Below the pieces are notes generated by a model. That model did no database searches. It was not told the DNA's origin and was given only the letters and a program-made list of their open reading frames with translations. The translations under genes and the position numbers were made by a program. From an uncultured Eubacterium sp. (lineage in GTDB: Bacteria; Bacillota; Clostridia; Lachnospirales; Lachnospiraceae): a DNA stretch of 64,000 nucleotides. Position 1 is the first letter of the stretch; each line of letters opens with the position of its first letter. Below, piece by piece: positions 1 through 9,303 of this stretch. Location of the stretch: contig CAJUTR010000008.1 of the NCBI GenBank assembly GCA_910589665.1, positions 1 to 64,000 on the forward strand, in the 5' to 3' direction.

Positions 1-52
1 CCCTCATGAATGAGGGGCTAGGGGAGTTGATGTGTCGAAGACACTTTTTTGT
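1..52 (+). terminator. Short hairpins at window edge, possible terminator
   Basis: A 7-bp inverted repeat occupies 1-16 (CCCTCAT-GA-ATGAGGG). A second hairpin, GTGTC-GAA-GACAC at 32-44, is followed on the plus strand by six T. The second has the form of a weak intrinsic terminator for a plus-strand gene lying outside the window. Read on the minus strand, as the tail of the formate ligase gene, it has no T run after the stem. The stem is only 5 bp, so this is tentative. Confidence 0.35.
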
Positions 53-70
53 TTTCCGCTTTTTTCTCCC

Positions 71-1741
71 TTAAAACAGCCCCGTGATCCTCCCGCTCTC
101 ATCGACATCAATACGCTCTGCCGCCGGCACTTTCGGAAGTCCCGGCATCGTCATGATCGTTCCTGTGATAGCCACGACAAATCCCGCTCCTGCCGAAACA
201 TACACATCCCGGATATGGATCGTAAACCCTTCTGGCCTGCCGAGCACCTTCGGATCATCCGAAAGCGAGTACTGGTTCTTCGCCATACAGACGGGCATAT
301 TTCCAAATCCCAGGCGTTCCAAACGGTCGAGTTCCTGACTTGCCGCCCCCTCATATACGACGTTACCGGCTCCATAAATCTCCTTTGCCACCGTTTCGAT
401 CTTCTCACGCAGCGAAAGGGAATCTTCATACAGACAGTGGAAATGACTCTCCTTCGAGGCGATGGTATCCACGACTTTATTCGCCAGTTCGACGCCGCCC
501 TCTCCGCCCTGTTCCCACACTCTAGAGAGCGCGAACTCACAACCCCTCTCCTCACAGAAATTCCTGACAAATGAAATTTCCGCCTCCGTATCCGTTACAA
601 ACTGGTTCAGGGTGACGACACACGGCACATCGTATTTCGCGATATTTTCCATATGTTTCTCCAAATTGACGATTCCCCGTTTTAAAGCATCCAGATCCTC
701 CGTACCGAGATTTTCTTTGGCGACACCGCCGTTGTATTTCAACGCGCGCACCGTTGCCACCAAAACAACCGTATCCGGCCGGAATCCACCCATGCGGCAC
801 TTAATATCAAAAAATTTCTCCGCTCCGAGATCTGCTCCAAATCCGGCCTCGGTAATGATATAATCAGCAAGTTTCAGCGCCGTCTTCGTACCGCGCATAC
901 TATTACAACCGTGGGCGATATTGGCAAACGGCCCGCCGTGTACGATCGCCGGTGTGTGCTCCAGCGTCTGGATCAGGTTCGGTTTTAACGCTTCCTTCAA
1001 AAGGGCTGCCATCGCGCCCACTGCGTTCAACTGCCCCGCCGTCACCGGTTCGCCCTCATAATCATAAGCTACGATGATCTTCCCGAGCCGTTCTTTCAGG
1101 TCTTTCATGTTTTGCGCCAGACAGAGGATCGCCATGATTTCAGACGCAACCGTTATGATAAAATGATCCTCCCTCGTCACGCCATCAGTCTTTCGGCCGA
1201 GGCCGACCGTAATATTTCGTAATACCCGGTCATTCATATCGACACACCGTTTCCAGACGATCTGTTTCGTATCAATGCACAGAGCGTTCCCCTGCTGGAT
1301 ATGGTTATCTAACATCGCAGCAAGCAGATTATTGGCCGATGTGATAGCATGAAAATCACCAGTAAAGTGCAGATTCAGCTCATCCATCGGAACGACCTGG
1401 GCGTATCCGCCGCCAGCGGCTCCCCCCTTCAAACCAAAACACGGGCCAAGAGATGGCTCCCGCAGGGCGATCACAGCCTTCTTCCCGATCTTACTCATCG
1501 CCTGCCCGAGGCCGACTGTCGTCGTCGTCTTTCCCTCTCCGGCCGGCGTCGGATTGATCGCCGTCACGAGAATGAGCTTTCCATCCTGCCGATCCTTGAT
1601 CTTTTCCCACAGTTCATCGGTCAGCTTTGCTTTATACTTTCCGTACAGATCCAGATCGTCTCCCGAAATTCCAAGTTTCTCCGCCACTTTCTGGATCGGC
1701 TGGAGTTCGGCCTCAAGCGCAATATCAATATCTGATTTCAT
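71..1741 (-). CDS. fhs: Formate--tetrahydrofolate ligase
   Basis: ATP-dependent ligation of formate to tetrahydrofolate, giving 10-formyl-THF for one-carbon metabolism and, in acetogens, the methyl branch of the Wood-Ljungdahl pathway; cytosolic. The 556-residue length is normal for the family. The nucleotide-binding segment TPAGEGKTTTTVGLGQ lies near residue 65, and the downstream LREPSLGPCFGLKGGAAGGG block is also typical. The frame stays open upstream, but ATG at 1741 is preceded by a strong AGGAGG, which fixes the start. It is the last gene of the spoIIIE/ATP-grasp run, 26 bp after the preceding gene, so probably co-transcribed. FolD at 38.8 kb acts on the next steps. Confidence 0.97.
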   Translation of the reverse strand: MKSDIDIALEAELQPIQKVAEKLGISGDDLDLYGKYKAKLTDELWEKIKDRQDGKLILVTAINPTPAGEGKTTTTVGLGQAMSKIGKKAVIALREPSLGPCFGLKGGAAGGGYAQVVPMDELNLHFTGDFHAITSANNLLAAMLDNHIQQGNALCIDTKQIVWKRCVDMNDRVLRNITVGLGRKTDGVTREDHFIITVASEIMAILCLAQNMKDLKERLGKIIVAYDYEGEPVTAGQLNAVGAMAALLKEALKPNLIQTLEHTPAIVHGGPFANIAHGCNSMRGTKTALKLADYIITEAGFGADLGAEKFFDIKCRMGGFRPDTVVLVATVRALKYNGGVAKENLGTEDLDALKRGIVNLEKHMENIAKYDVPCVVTLNQFVTDTEAEISFVRNFCEERGCEFALSRVWEQGGEGGVELANKVVDTIASKESHFHCLYEDSLSLREKIETVAKEIYGAGNVVYEGAASQELDRLERLGFGNMPVCMAKNQYSLSDDPKVLGRPEGFTIHIRDVYVSAGAGFVVAITGTIMTMPGLPKVPAAERIDVDESGRITGLF

Positions 1742-1767
1742 TGTAAAACCTCCTCTTTCTTTCCCTC

Positions 1768-2733
1768 TTACAAACACGACATAACATATGCCACGTACTG
1801 ACTGACAATATCTATGTGCGGCGCACACTCATAAAGCATACGCGATCCTGCTACGTCTTCGATCTCATTTAACACCATATTCCCATCCCTGTCAAATAGA
1901 AAATCAATACCTGCCATACCAAATTCGAGTTCACCTGTGATCCGATTGACAATCTGTGCCTGACTGTCACGGAGTTTAACGAGCGCCACGTCTGCCCCGC
2001 GGGAATAATTGGCCCGGAAATCTCCGCTAGAACTGCGCATGACTGCCGCCGCGATCCGTTTCCCGATCACATACACGCGCATATCCTGAAACTGGCAGCC
2101 GTTTTTAATGAGTGGCTGCAAAACCATTTTACGCCCGGCGATCGTACGCCCACCCGCATTTCCTTTGGCCGTCTGCTGACACGCCGCGCGGATTCGTTCC
2201 TGTTCCCGGCAAAACCGATACACTTCGCTCCCACCGTGCCCGTCCACAGTCTTTAATACAAAATCCTCCGCCCGTTCGATCATATCACGTTCCTGTTCCT
2301 CAAAGGCAGCGCCAAACGAAGAGGTGTGAAATGAAAAGCGATCGGAAAAATAGCGGCGGACGCTGGAAAGATCCCGCCCATCCTGCTCCATCACACGCTC
2401 CCATTCTCCGCCCTCCAGCGTAATACTTGGAACCGAAAGCACCCGATCCCGAAACCGCGCAAGCGTATGTCCTTTGTCATTGCAAATCCGGCTCACCTCA
2501 TACGAATTAAAAACAGGAATCCCCTCTGTTTCAAAAAAGCGGTTGACCGGCGGATCAATGGTACGCACAAATACACAAAACGGACGCTCTCCCGCCGAAA
2601 TCTTCTGTTTGACCTGTTCGTCAACAACCGCCTCGACACAAAATCCATACATCTGGAAATGCCTGCGGAACAAGGATACATAACTCTCATTGCGTGCTAG
2701 TCCTTCCCGGTCATAAACCATCCAAACATTCAT
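1768..2733 (-). CDS. RimK-like ATP-grasp protein (second of a pair)
   Basis: 321 residues with an ATP-grasp layout. An N-terminal preATP-grasp region is followed by a lysine-containing strand (DFVLKTVDGHGGSEV, about residues 155-170), the segment MRVYVIGKRIAAAVMR, and the C-terminal metal-binding motif MVLNEIEDVAGSRMLYE. These enzymes form amide bonds through an acyl-phosphate. The substrate cannot be read from the sequence. It lies 6 bp after another ATP-grasp gene and shares the FRANYSRG/FRANITYG segment with it, so the two look like diverged paralogues. It is the more divergent member, with an extra insertion around residues 115-150. Function beyond ATP-grasp ligase is unknown. Confidence 0.8.
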   Translation of the reverse strand: MNVWMVYDREGLARNESYVSLFRRHFQMYGFCVEAVVDEQVKQKISAGERPFCVFVRTIDPPVNRFFETEGIPVFNSYEVSRICNDKGHTLARFRDRVLSVPSITLEGGEWERVMEQDGRDLSSVRRYFSDRFSFHTSSFGAAFEEQERDMIERAEDFVLKTVDGHGGSEVYRFCREQERIRAACQQTAKGNAGGRTIAGRKMVLQPLIKNGCQFQDMRVYVIGKRIAAAVMRSSSGDFRANYSRGADVALVKLRDSQAQIVNRITGELEFGMAGIDFLFDRDGNMVLNEIEDVAGSRMLYECAPHIDIVSQYVAYVMSCL

Positions 2734-2739
2734 CAGCGG

Positions 2740-3609
2740 CTACCTGTTCAGTTTTTCAATGATGTACTCAATAATAGCATCCGCCGCATTGACTCCGGTA
2801 CAGTCATATAAATTTTTAAAATGGGCGTTGGAATTGACCTCACAGACGAGAAATCCTTTTTTGCCAAACAAAAGATCAACGCCGCCGAAATCACATCCAA
2901 CTGCTTTACAGGCGGCAATTGCCAGCGCACATGCTTTTTCGTCGGGTTCATAGTTCTCTTTACTTCCGCCGTATGTAATATTCGCACGAAAATCCTTATC
3001 GGAAAACCGCCGCATACTCGCGATCACTTTTCCTCCGACGACCTGGATCCTGACATCCTGCCCATGGCTCGTGCTGATATATTTTTGGAACAGGAACGGG
3101 GTCTGCTGCAGATCGAGAAGCAAACGTTTCAGCATTTTCGGATTGTCCGCTTTATAAACCTGATCCCCAAAAGAACCAAACGCTTCTTTTAAAATGACCG
3201 GATACCCCAGTTTCGTAATGATCGGCTTTACAAATTTCAACGAAGAAAAACCGATATTTTCATATGTCATCGGCGCCGATACCGTTGGCGGGATCGGAAG
3301 GCCAGCCTTCAGAAAAGCCGTATACGTCTTGCGCTTATCATCACAGATCTCGATGGCTTTGCTGTTGTTAAATACCGGTATGCCTGAAATCTCCAAATAT
3401 CTGGCCAAAATAATATCCTTATCCCAGAACAAAACAAAATCGGGTTTTTCTACCGACGGATCCATCTGAAAGATCCCGGTATAGATTTCGCAATTGGATT
3501 TCACTTCCAGACTGATGCGATGTGCGGTCGCCGCATTCACAAACATCTCCGCAATCTCGGAAAACTTATCGGTGTACAAAAATCCGTTTACAATGATCCA
3601 TCCTTTCAT
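2740..3609 (-). CDS. RimK-like ATP-grasp ligase (first of a pair)
   Basis: 289 residues resembling the RimK/LysX family of ATP-dependent carboxylate-amine ligases. Visible elements are a DDKRKTYTAFLKAGLPIPPT segment before the ATP-grasp core, the ATP-binding lysine in YPVILKEAFGSFGDQV, the DVRIQVVGGKVIASMRR strand and the metal-binding VCEVNSNAHFKNLYDCTG near the C-terminus. RimK homologues add amino acids to proteins or small carrier molecules; the acceptor here is unknown and no precursor peptide or carrier gene is adjacent. It follows spoIIIE by 47 bp and precedes its paralogue by 6 bp, so the pair is probably expressed with the sporulation/cell-division translocase. Confidence 0.85.
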   Translation of the reverse strand: MKGWIIVNGFLYTDKFSEIAEMFVNAATAHRISLEVKSNCEIYTGIFQMDPSVEKPDFVLFWDKDIILARYLEISGIPVFNNSKAIEICDDKRKTYTAFLKAGLPIPPTVSAPMTYENIGFSSLKFVKPIITKLGYPVILKEAFGSFGDQVYKADNPKMLKRLLLDLQQTPFLFQKYISTSHGQDVRIQVVGGKVIASMRRFSDKDFRANITYGGSKENYEPDEKACALAIAACKAVGCDFGGVDLLFGKKGFLVCEVNSNAHFKNLYDCTGVNAADAIIEYIIEKLNR

Positions 3610-3656
3610 ATTGACCTCCGTTTCTCTGTCTTTTCGTTTTTTCTTCTCTCTGACAG

Positions 3657-6194
3657 CTACTGTTCCATTCCTTCTTTTTCAAACTGCTCCATCGTCATCA
3701 GGATCGTCCGCGGTTTCGTCCCCTCTTCCGGGCCCACGACACCGGCCTCACACAACTGATCCATAATACGCGCCGCACGGTTAAAACCGATACGGAACAC
3801 ACGCTGCAGCATACCGATGGACGCCTTATCCTTTTCTATAATAAATCTCGCCGCCTCCGTGAACAGCTCATCCTGACCGGCATCCGACGTGGAACCGCCA
3901 GCACCCCCCGTCTTCGTTCCGACCGGATTCGCCTCGATATGCTTCGTAATCTCCTCGTCATAAGAAGGCCCTGACTGCTGTTCCTTCAAAAAGGAAACGA
4001 CGCCATCCCTCTCCTCATCCGAAACAAAAGCACCCTGGATCCGTACTGGTTTCGGATAATCCTGCGGCGCGAACAGCATATCCCCGTTCCCGAGAAGCTT
4101 TTCCGCCCCTGCGCCGTCTATGATCGTCCGCGAATCAATGGCAGATGACACCGAAAGCGCGATCCGGGATGGGATATTCGCCTTGATCAGTCCTGTGATT
4201 ACGTTGACGGACGGACGCTGTGTCGCAAGCACCAGATGGATGCCCGCCGCGCGCGCCAATTGCGCCAGCCGGCACACGGCATCTTCGACCTCGCCAGGAG
4301 CGACCATCATCAGATCCGCGAACTCATCCACGATAATGACGATCTGACACATCTTCTCGTGTTCGCTCTCCTCCGTGTGTTTCTGAGCGGCTATTTTTTT
4401 ATTATAACTCTTCATATCCCGGACACCGAGTTCCGCAAATTTATTGTACCGCACTGTCATTTCCTGTACAGCCCAGTTGAGCGCGGCCGACGCTTTTTTC
4501 GGATCGGTTACGACCGGTATCATCAGATGCGGGATATCCGCATAAGCCGTCAATTCCACCATTTTCGGATCGACCATGATGAACTTAACGTCGTCTGGAG
4601 AGGCTTTATAAATAATACTCATGATCAGCGTATTGATGCAAACGGATTTACCGGAACCCGTCGCGCCTGCCACGAGCATGTGCGGCATTTTCGCAATATC
4701 GGTAACGATCGTTTTTCCTCCGATGTCCTTCCCCACGGCAAATGATACATTGGACTTCGCTTCCTGAAATTCCTTACTCTCCAGCAGTTCGCGGAGTGTC
4801 ACCATATTCCGTTTGGCATTCGGTACCTCGATACCGACCGCTGCTTTCCCTGGGATCGGCGCCTCGATACGAATGTCAGATGCGGCAAGGCTCAGCTTGA
4901 TGTCATCGGTCAGCCTCGTAATACTGCTGACCTTCACGCCCTGCTCCGGCACCAGCTCATACCTGGTCACGCTCGGCCCGCAGCTCACATCTCCCATTTT
5001 TACCTTGACGCCAAAACTCTCCAGCGTCTCCTGTAATTTTGCCGCCGTCTGCAATAGATCCGTGTCGCTGATCTTGGCCTTATTTTTCGGTTTCGAAAGT
5101 AAGGAAAGGGGCGGAAACGTATATGTACGGGCATCGCCGTCCGATTTCCTGATCTGATCCCCGATCTTTTCTACCTCACTCCTGACCTGTTCGCCACTCG
5201 TTTTTGCCTTCGCCTTCCGTCCCTGCGCCCCTGCACTCTGTGCAGCGCTGACGGCTTCCGATCCCCGATCGGCTTCCGGTTTCTCGGACTGCCCGCCCTG
5301 CCGCGCACCGAACTTCGATTCAAGTTCCTCTTGATACACAGGTTCGACCGGCTCGTGAACGTCGTTCTCCTGCACCGCATCACCGCGGATAATCGAAATG
5401 TTCGGCTTCTTCTCTTTTGGCTGCTCCGCTGTTTCTGCCTGACTGCCCGCTGCCTGATCACTCCCTGCCAGTGTAGACTGACGGTTTTCTGTGTTCGACC
5501 CGCTCTTTTTCACCTGTTCCTTTTTCAGCTTTGCCCGTTTTTTCTTCTTTTCAAACGTATGGACTTTCATCTGCCGTTCCGCCGCATATACCGGCTCTTC
5601 CTGTTCGTTTTCCTCCTCTTCCATTGGATCCGCACTGCGTTCCCTCCTCATGGAAGATTCCTCATACAGGTCACGGATCGCCGCAAAGATCAACTTTCTC
5701 GTGATCAGCATAACAAACAGTAACGTCAGCCCTAAAATGATCGTGAGCGAACCAGCTCTTCCTGCTATCAGCGTAAGCAGATAAGAGAGAATGCCGCCGA
5801 TCAAACCGCCGCCGATCCTCTCGCTGCTGCAAATTTTAAATACCTCAAACAACCCTTCCGCCTTACTGTCAATGACCCATTGGAAAATGGCACACAAACA
5901 TATGTAAAGCCCGCCGCTGTAATAGATCTTTCTCTTTAATTCCGCATTTTGCGGATTCGAGATGTAGAACCCGCTGGCGACGAGCAGACAGATGGGAAAT
6001 ACGTACGAAGCTGCCCCAAAAAGACCAAAAAGCAGCCCCGCCAGCAATTTTCCTCCCGCTCCACACAGATCAAATAAACTCAGCAATGACAAGATCGAAA
6101 AAACAATGATGACCAAAAGTATGATCTCTCTAGCAAGCGGAGATGACTCTGGTAGCTTTTTCACTGCCTTTCTTTTTTTCTTTGCCACTTTCAT
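3657..6194 (-). CDS. spoIIIE: DNA translocase FtsK/SpoIIIE
   Basis: Membrane-anchored hexameric DNA pump that clears chromosomal DNA from the closing septum and, in spore formers, pumps the chromosome into the forespore. About 845 residues: four predicted membrane segments in residues 25-175, a long charged and Q/E-rich linker (about 180-350), the motor with Walker A GATGSGKS (about residue 510) and the IVIIVDEFADLMM Walker B, then the C-terminal winged-helix gamma domain that reads orienting DNA motifs (from about residue 775). ATG at 6194 is preferred over the TTG just before it because it sits well behind AAAGG. The gene begins 12 bp after the end of the ClpP-like gene. Confidence 0.96.
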   Translation of the reverse strand: MKVAKKKRKAVKKLPESSPLAREIILLVIIVFSILSLLSLFDLCGAGGKLLAGLLFGLFGAASYVFPICLLVASGFYISNPQNAELKRKIYYSGGLYICLCAIFQWVIDSKAEGLFEVFKICSSERIGGGLIGGILSYLLTLIAGRAGSLTIILGLTLLFVMLITRKLIFAAIRDLYEESSMRRERSADPMEEEENEQEEPVYAAERQMKVHTFEKKKKRAKLKKEQVKKSGSNTENRQSTLAGSDQAAGSQAETAEQPKEKKPNISIIRGDAVQENDVHEPVEPVYQEELESKFGARQGGQSEKPEADRGSEAVSAAQSAGAQGRKAKAKTSGEQVRSEVEKIGDQIRKSDGDARTYTFPPLSLLSKPKNKAKISDTDLLQTAAKLQETLESFGVKVKMGDVSCGPSVTRYELVPEQGVKVSSITRLTDDIKLSLAASDIRIEAPIPGKAAVGIEVPNAKRNMVTLRELLESKEFQEAKSNVSFAVGKDIGGKTIVTDIAKMPHMLVAGATGSGKSVCINTLIMSIIYKASPDDVKFIMVDPKMVELTAYADIPHLMIPVVTDPKKASAALNWAVQEMTVRYNKFAELGVRDMKSYNKKIAAQKHTEESEHEKMCQIVIIVDEFADLMMVAPGEVEDAVCRLAQLARAAGIHLVLATQRPSVNVITGLIKANIPSRIALSVSSAIDSRTIIDGAGAEKLLGNGDMLFAPQDYPKPVRIQGAFVSDEERDGVVSFLKEQQSGPSYDEEITKHIEANPVGTKTGGAGGSTSDAGQDELFTEAARFIIEKDKASIGMLQRVFRIGFNRAARIMDQLCEAGVVGPEEGTKPRTILMTMEQFEKEGMEQ

Positions 6195-6206
6195 CAAACC
6201 TTTCCC

Positions 6207-6836
6207 TTAACTTTTCGTCAGATTTTTTATATATTCCAATGCTTTAGAAATCGTACCCACCTCATTGACCAGTTTCTCCTCTACGGCTTCCTGTCCCACA
6301 AGTACGGTCCCCAGATCTTTGGAGAGCATGCTCGGATTCATCATCAGTTCCTCGATCCGCTCCTTTTTCGCCTCGCAGTTGCGAACGATGAAATCCACGA
6401 TCCGGTCCTGGATCTGCTGAAACTGCCCATACGTCTGCGGCGCACCGATCACCATACCGCTCATGCGCACTGGATGGATGATCATCGTAGCGCTCGGCAC
6501 GATAAATGAATGATCCGTTGCTACCGCCAACGGCACCCCGATGGAATGACTGTCCCCGATAATGAGCGATACCGTCGGCTTACTGATCCCAGCAATCATC
6601 TCCGCGAGAGCCAGACCGCATGATACATCTCCGCCTACGGTATTTACAAGAAATAAAATCCCCTTCACCGCCTCATCGTCTTCTACGGACGCGAGGATCG
6701 GAAGAAGATGCTCGTACTTCGTCGATTTGGTATTTTCCGACACACACTCGTGTCCCTCGATCTCCCCAATGATAGATAACAGCTGGATCCCTCCGAGCTG
6801 ACATTTTCCGTATTCCTTTATATAATCGGTTCCCAT
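6207..6836 (-). CDS. ClpP-family serine protease, TepA-like
   Basis: A 209-residue ClpP-fold protein of the type often encoded beside spoIIIE in Clostridia and related to Bacillus TepA. The nucleophilic serine is in GDSHSIGVP and the catalytic histidine in ATMIIHPVRMSG, so the active site appears intact. It lacks the features of the housekeeping ClpP, and no Clp ATPase is nearby. An upstream ATG exists, but ATG at 6836 follows GGAAGGTG at good distance and gives the usual length. First gene of the run leading into spoIIIE, with a promoter and a dyad just upstream. Its substrate is unknown. Confidence 0.88.
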   Translation of the reverse strand: MGTDYIKEYGKCQLGGIQLLSIIGEIEGHECVSENTKSTKYEHLLPILASVEDDEAVKGILFLVNTVGGDVSCGLALAEMIAGISKPTVSLIIGDSHSIGVPLAVATDHSFIVPSATMIIHPVRMSGMVIGAPQTYGQFQQIQDRIVDFIVRNCEAKKERIEELMMNPSMLSKDLGTVLVGQEAVEEKLVNEVGTISKALEYIKNLTKS

Positions 6837-6887
6837 GCACACACCTTCCCTTTCAAATGATAACATACTTCTAGTTCTCATTAGGTA

Positions 6888-6913
6888 GTGTGACACTTTC
6901 ACACATAATTATA
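6888..6913 (-). promoter_or_regulatory. Promoter -10 with overlapping dyad upstream of the ClpP-like gene
   Basis: On the minus strand a perfect TATAAT lies at 6913-6908, with no good -35. Between it and the start codon, at 6888-6904, is a perfect dyad GTGTGA-N5-TCACAC that would cover the transcription start. This is the geometry of a repressor operator. The half-sites resemble the CRP consensus, but the spacer is five rather than six. Confidence 0.5.
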
Positions 6914-6978
6914 CGCGTGCCTTTTTGCACAATACGATGATTTTAATTATCTATGTACTTTGTAAAAAGAATCATAAG

Positions 6979-7003
6979 GCGAGCCCCGGAATCCGAGGCC
7001 CGC
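6979..7003 (-). terminator. Intrinsic terminator after pnp
   Basis: An 11-bp GC-rich stem with a 3-nt loop and two mismatches that can pair as G-U in RNA. It lies about 30 bp beyond the pnp stop. On the minus strand it is followed by CTTATGATTCTTTTTAC, a broken T tract. Confidence 0.65.
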
Positions 7004-7032
7004 TTTTATGCGTTTCATAATATCCGTACAGG

Positions 7033-9132
7033 TTACTTCCTGTCTTCTTTCACATCTTTGATACTAAAGGAAATCCTGCCCATCTTATCCTTTCCAAGGC
7101 AGACTACTTTCACTTTGTCACCGAGAGTAAGCTCGTCCTCCACATGATTGATCCGACGCTTACAGATATTGGAAATATGAACCATACCTTCTTTGCCCGG
7201 CGCAAATTCGATAAACGCACCGAAATCTTTAATACTGATAACGGTTCCTTCTAATATCTGGCCTTTTTCAAAGTCAGCGACAATGATCTCAATGAGACGG
7301 ATCGCCTCGTCCATCATCGCCTTATCCGTACCGCATACCGACACGGCGCCGTCATCGGTAATGTCGATCTTCACACCGGTGCGCTCGATCAATGTATTGA
7401 TCGTCTTGCCGCGCTGTCCAACCACATCACCAATCTTCGATGGATCGATCATGATCTGACGAATCTTCGGCGCGTATTCATTGACCTCTTTACGCGGCTC
7501 CGAAATCGCCTTTGTCATCACCTCATCAAGGATGTATGTCCTCGCCTCTTTCGTCCTGTGGATCGCACCCTCAACGATCTCACGGGTCAGGCCGTGGATC
7601 TTAATATCCATCTGGATCGCCGTGATCCCTTTATGCGTACCGGCAACCTTAAAGTCCATATCGCCAAAGAAATCTTCCAATCCCTGTATATCTGTCAGGA
7701 TCAAATAATCATCATCTGCATCGCCTGTCACAAGTCCCACCGAAATCCCGGCTACAGGCGCTTTGATCGGAACACCGGCCGCCATGAGTGAAAGCGTGGA
7801 TGCACAAATACTTCCCTGAGAAGTGGAACCGTTAGATTCCATGATCTCCGACACGGTACGTATCGTGTACGGGAACTCTTCTTCTGATGGAAGCACTGGT
7901 ACGAGTGCCCGCTCCGCAAGCGCTCCGTGCCCAATCTCTCGACGTCCCGGTCCTCTGCTCGGCCTCGTCTCTCCGACCGAATACGACGGAAAATTATAGT
8001 GATGGATGTATCGCTTTGAAGTCGCGTTTTCATCCAGTCCATCGAGCTTCTGCTTCTCCGCGAGCGGCGCCAGTGTCGTTACGTTGAGAACCTGTGTCTG
8101 TCCTCTTTGGAACAAGCCGGATCCGTGTACCGTAGGAAGAACGTCAATCTCTGCCGCCAGCGGTCGGATCTGCGTGATCTCACGTCCGTCCGGACGCTTG
8201 TGGTCTTTTAGGATCATCTTACGCACTGTCTTTTTCTGGAACTTATATACCGCTTCGTCAATAAGTTCCAGCCATTCCGGATGTTCCTCGGCATAGCGCT
8301 CTTCAAGCTGGTCTTTGATCCCCCGTATGTTTTCCTCTCTTACCTGCTTTACATCCGTAAAAACAGCTTCCTCCATCGCTTCTGGCGTGATAAACGAAAC
8401 GATGTCATCATATAGATCTTCCGGCGTATCACAGTGCTCGTACTCATGTTTTGCCTTACCGCACTCCGCCACGATCTTATCAAAAAATTCAATGATCTGC
8501 CCGTTCACCTCATGCGCTTTGTAAATCGCCTCGATCATCGTATCTTCTGGCACCTCTTTGGCACCGGCCTCGATCATGATCACCTTTTCCCTCGTAGAAG
8601 CAACCGTAAGCGCCAGATCCGAAACAAGTCTTTGCTCAAATGTCGGGTTTACGACAAGCTCACCATCGACAAGACCGATCTGCGTCGCAGCTGTCGGGCC
8701 GTCGAACGGAATGTCTGAAATACATGTCGCAAGCGCGGCTCCAAGCATCGCTGTGAGTTCCGGACTGCAGTCCTGATCCACACACATCACGAGATTCTCT
8801 AACGTCACATCGTTCCGATAATCTTTTGGAAAGAGCGGACGCATCGGCCGGTCGATGACACGACATGTCAAAATAGCATTATCGGAAGGTTTTCCCTCCC
8901 GCCTCGTAAATCCGCCGGGAATCTTCCCCACCGAATACATCTTTTCATTATATTCCACACTGAGCGGGAAGAAATCAATGCCTTCCCTCGGCTTTTCCGA
9001 TGCCGTAGCTGTAGATAATACAACCGTATTCCCATAGTGCATGAACGCTGCTCCATTTGCCTGCGCCGCTACTCGTCCGATATCGACGGAAAGCGTACGC
9101 CCGGCAAGTTCCATTGAAAATGTCTTGTACAT
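7033..9132 (-). CDS. pnp: Polyribonucleotide nucleotidyltransferase (PNPase)
   Basis: Phosphorolytic 3'-5' exoribonuclease of the RNA-decay machinery; trimeric, cytosolic. The 699-residue product has the standard order: RNase PH domain 1 (about 10-145), the all-helical linker, RNase PH domain 2 (about 310-545, with PSEEEFPYTIRTVSEI), KH domain (PSKIGDVVGQRGKTINTL, about 555-615) and S1 domain (GTVISIKDFGAFIEF, about 620-690). GAGGAAAAAGT precedes the ATG. The rpsO-pnp neighbourhood is widely conserved; here a Nudix gene is interposed. A promoter lies near the end of that gene. Confidence 0.98.
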   Translation of the reverse strand: MYKTFSMELAGRTLSVDIGRVAAQANGAAFMHYGNTVVLSTATASEKPREGIDFFPLSVEYNEKMYSVGKIPGGFTRREGKPSDNAILTCRVIDRPMRPLFPKDYRNDVTLENLVMCVDQDCSPELTAMLGAALATCISDIPFDGPTAATQIGLVDGELVVNPTFEQRLVSDLALTVASTREKVIMIEAGAKEVPEDTMIEAIYKAHEVNGQIIEFFDKIVAECGKAKHEYEHCDTPEDLYDDIVSFITPEAMEEAVFTDVKQVREENIRGIKDQLEERYAEEHPEWLELIDEAVYKFQKKTVRKMILKDHKRPDGREITQIRPLAAEIDVLPTVHGSGLFQRGQTQVLNVTTLAPLAEKQKLDGLDENATSKRYIHHYNFPSYSVGETRPSRGPGRREIGHGALAERALVPVLPSEEEFPYTIRTVSEIMESNGSTSQGSICASTLSLMAAGVPIKAPVAGISVGLVTGDADDDYLILTDIQGLEDFFGDMDFKVAGTHKGITAIQMDIKIHGLTREIVEGAIHRTKEARTYILDEVMTKAISEPRKEVNEYAPKIRQIMIDPSKIGDVVGQRGKTINTLIERTGVKIDITDDGAVSVCGTDKAMMDEAIRLIEIIVADFEKGQILEGTVISIKDFGAFIEFAPGKEGMVHISNICKRRINHVEDELTLGDKVKVVCLGKDKMGRISFSIKDVKEDRK

Positions 9133-9274
9133 ACTTTTTCCTCATTTCCTTTTTCTTTCTCTCAGAGAATCCGAAACAACTAAAAAACACACTCCTTCAA
9201 ACACGCGGTAACAACGAATGCGCTTTTCAGAAGTCTCGGACATTTCTCCAAATATCATTAACACATACATATAG

Positions 9275-9303
9275 ATTATAACATAATTTTCCCATTATGA
9301 AAA
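9275..9303 (-). promoter_or_regulatory. Likely pnp promoter
   Basis: Minus-strand -35 TTTTCA (9303-9298), 17-bp spacer and a perfect -10 TATAAT (9280-9275). It overlaps the 3' end of the Nudix gene and predicts a leader of about 135 nt before pnp. Confidence 0.55.
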
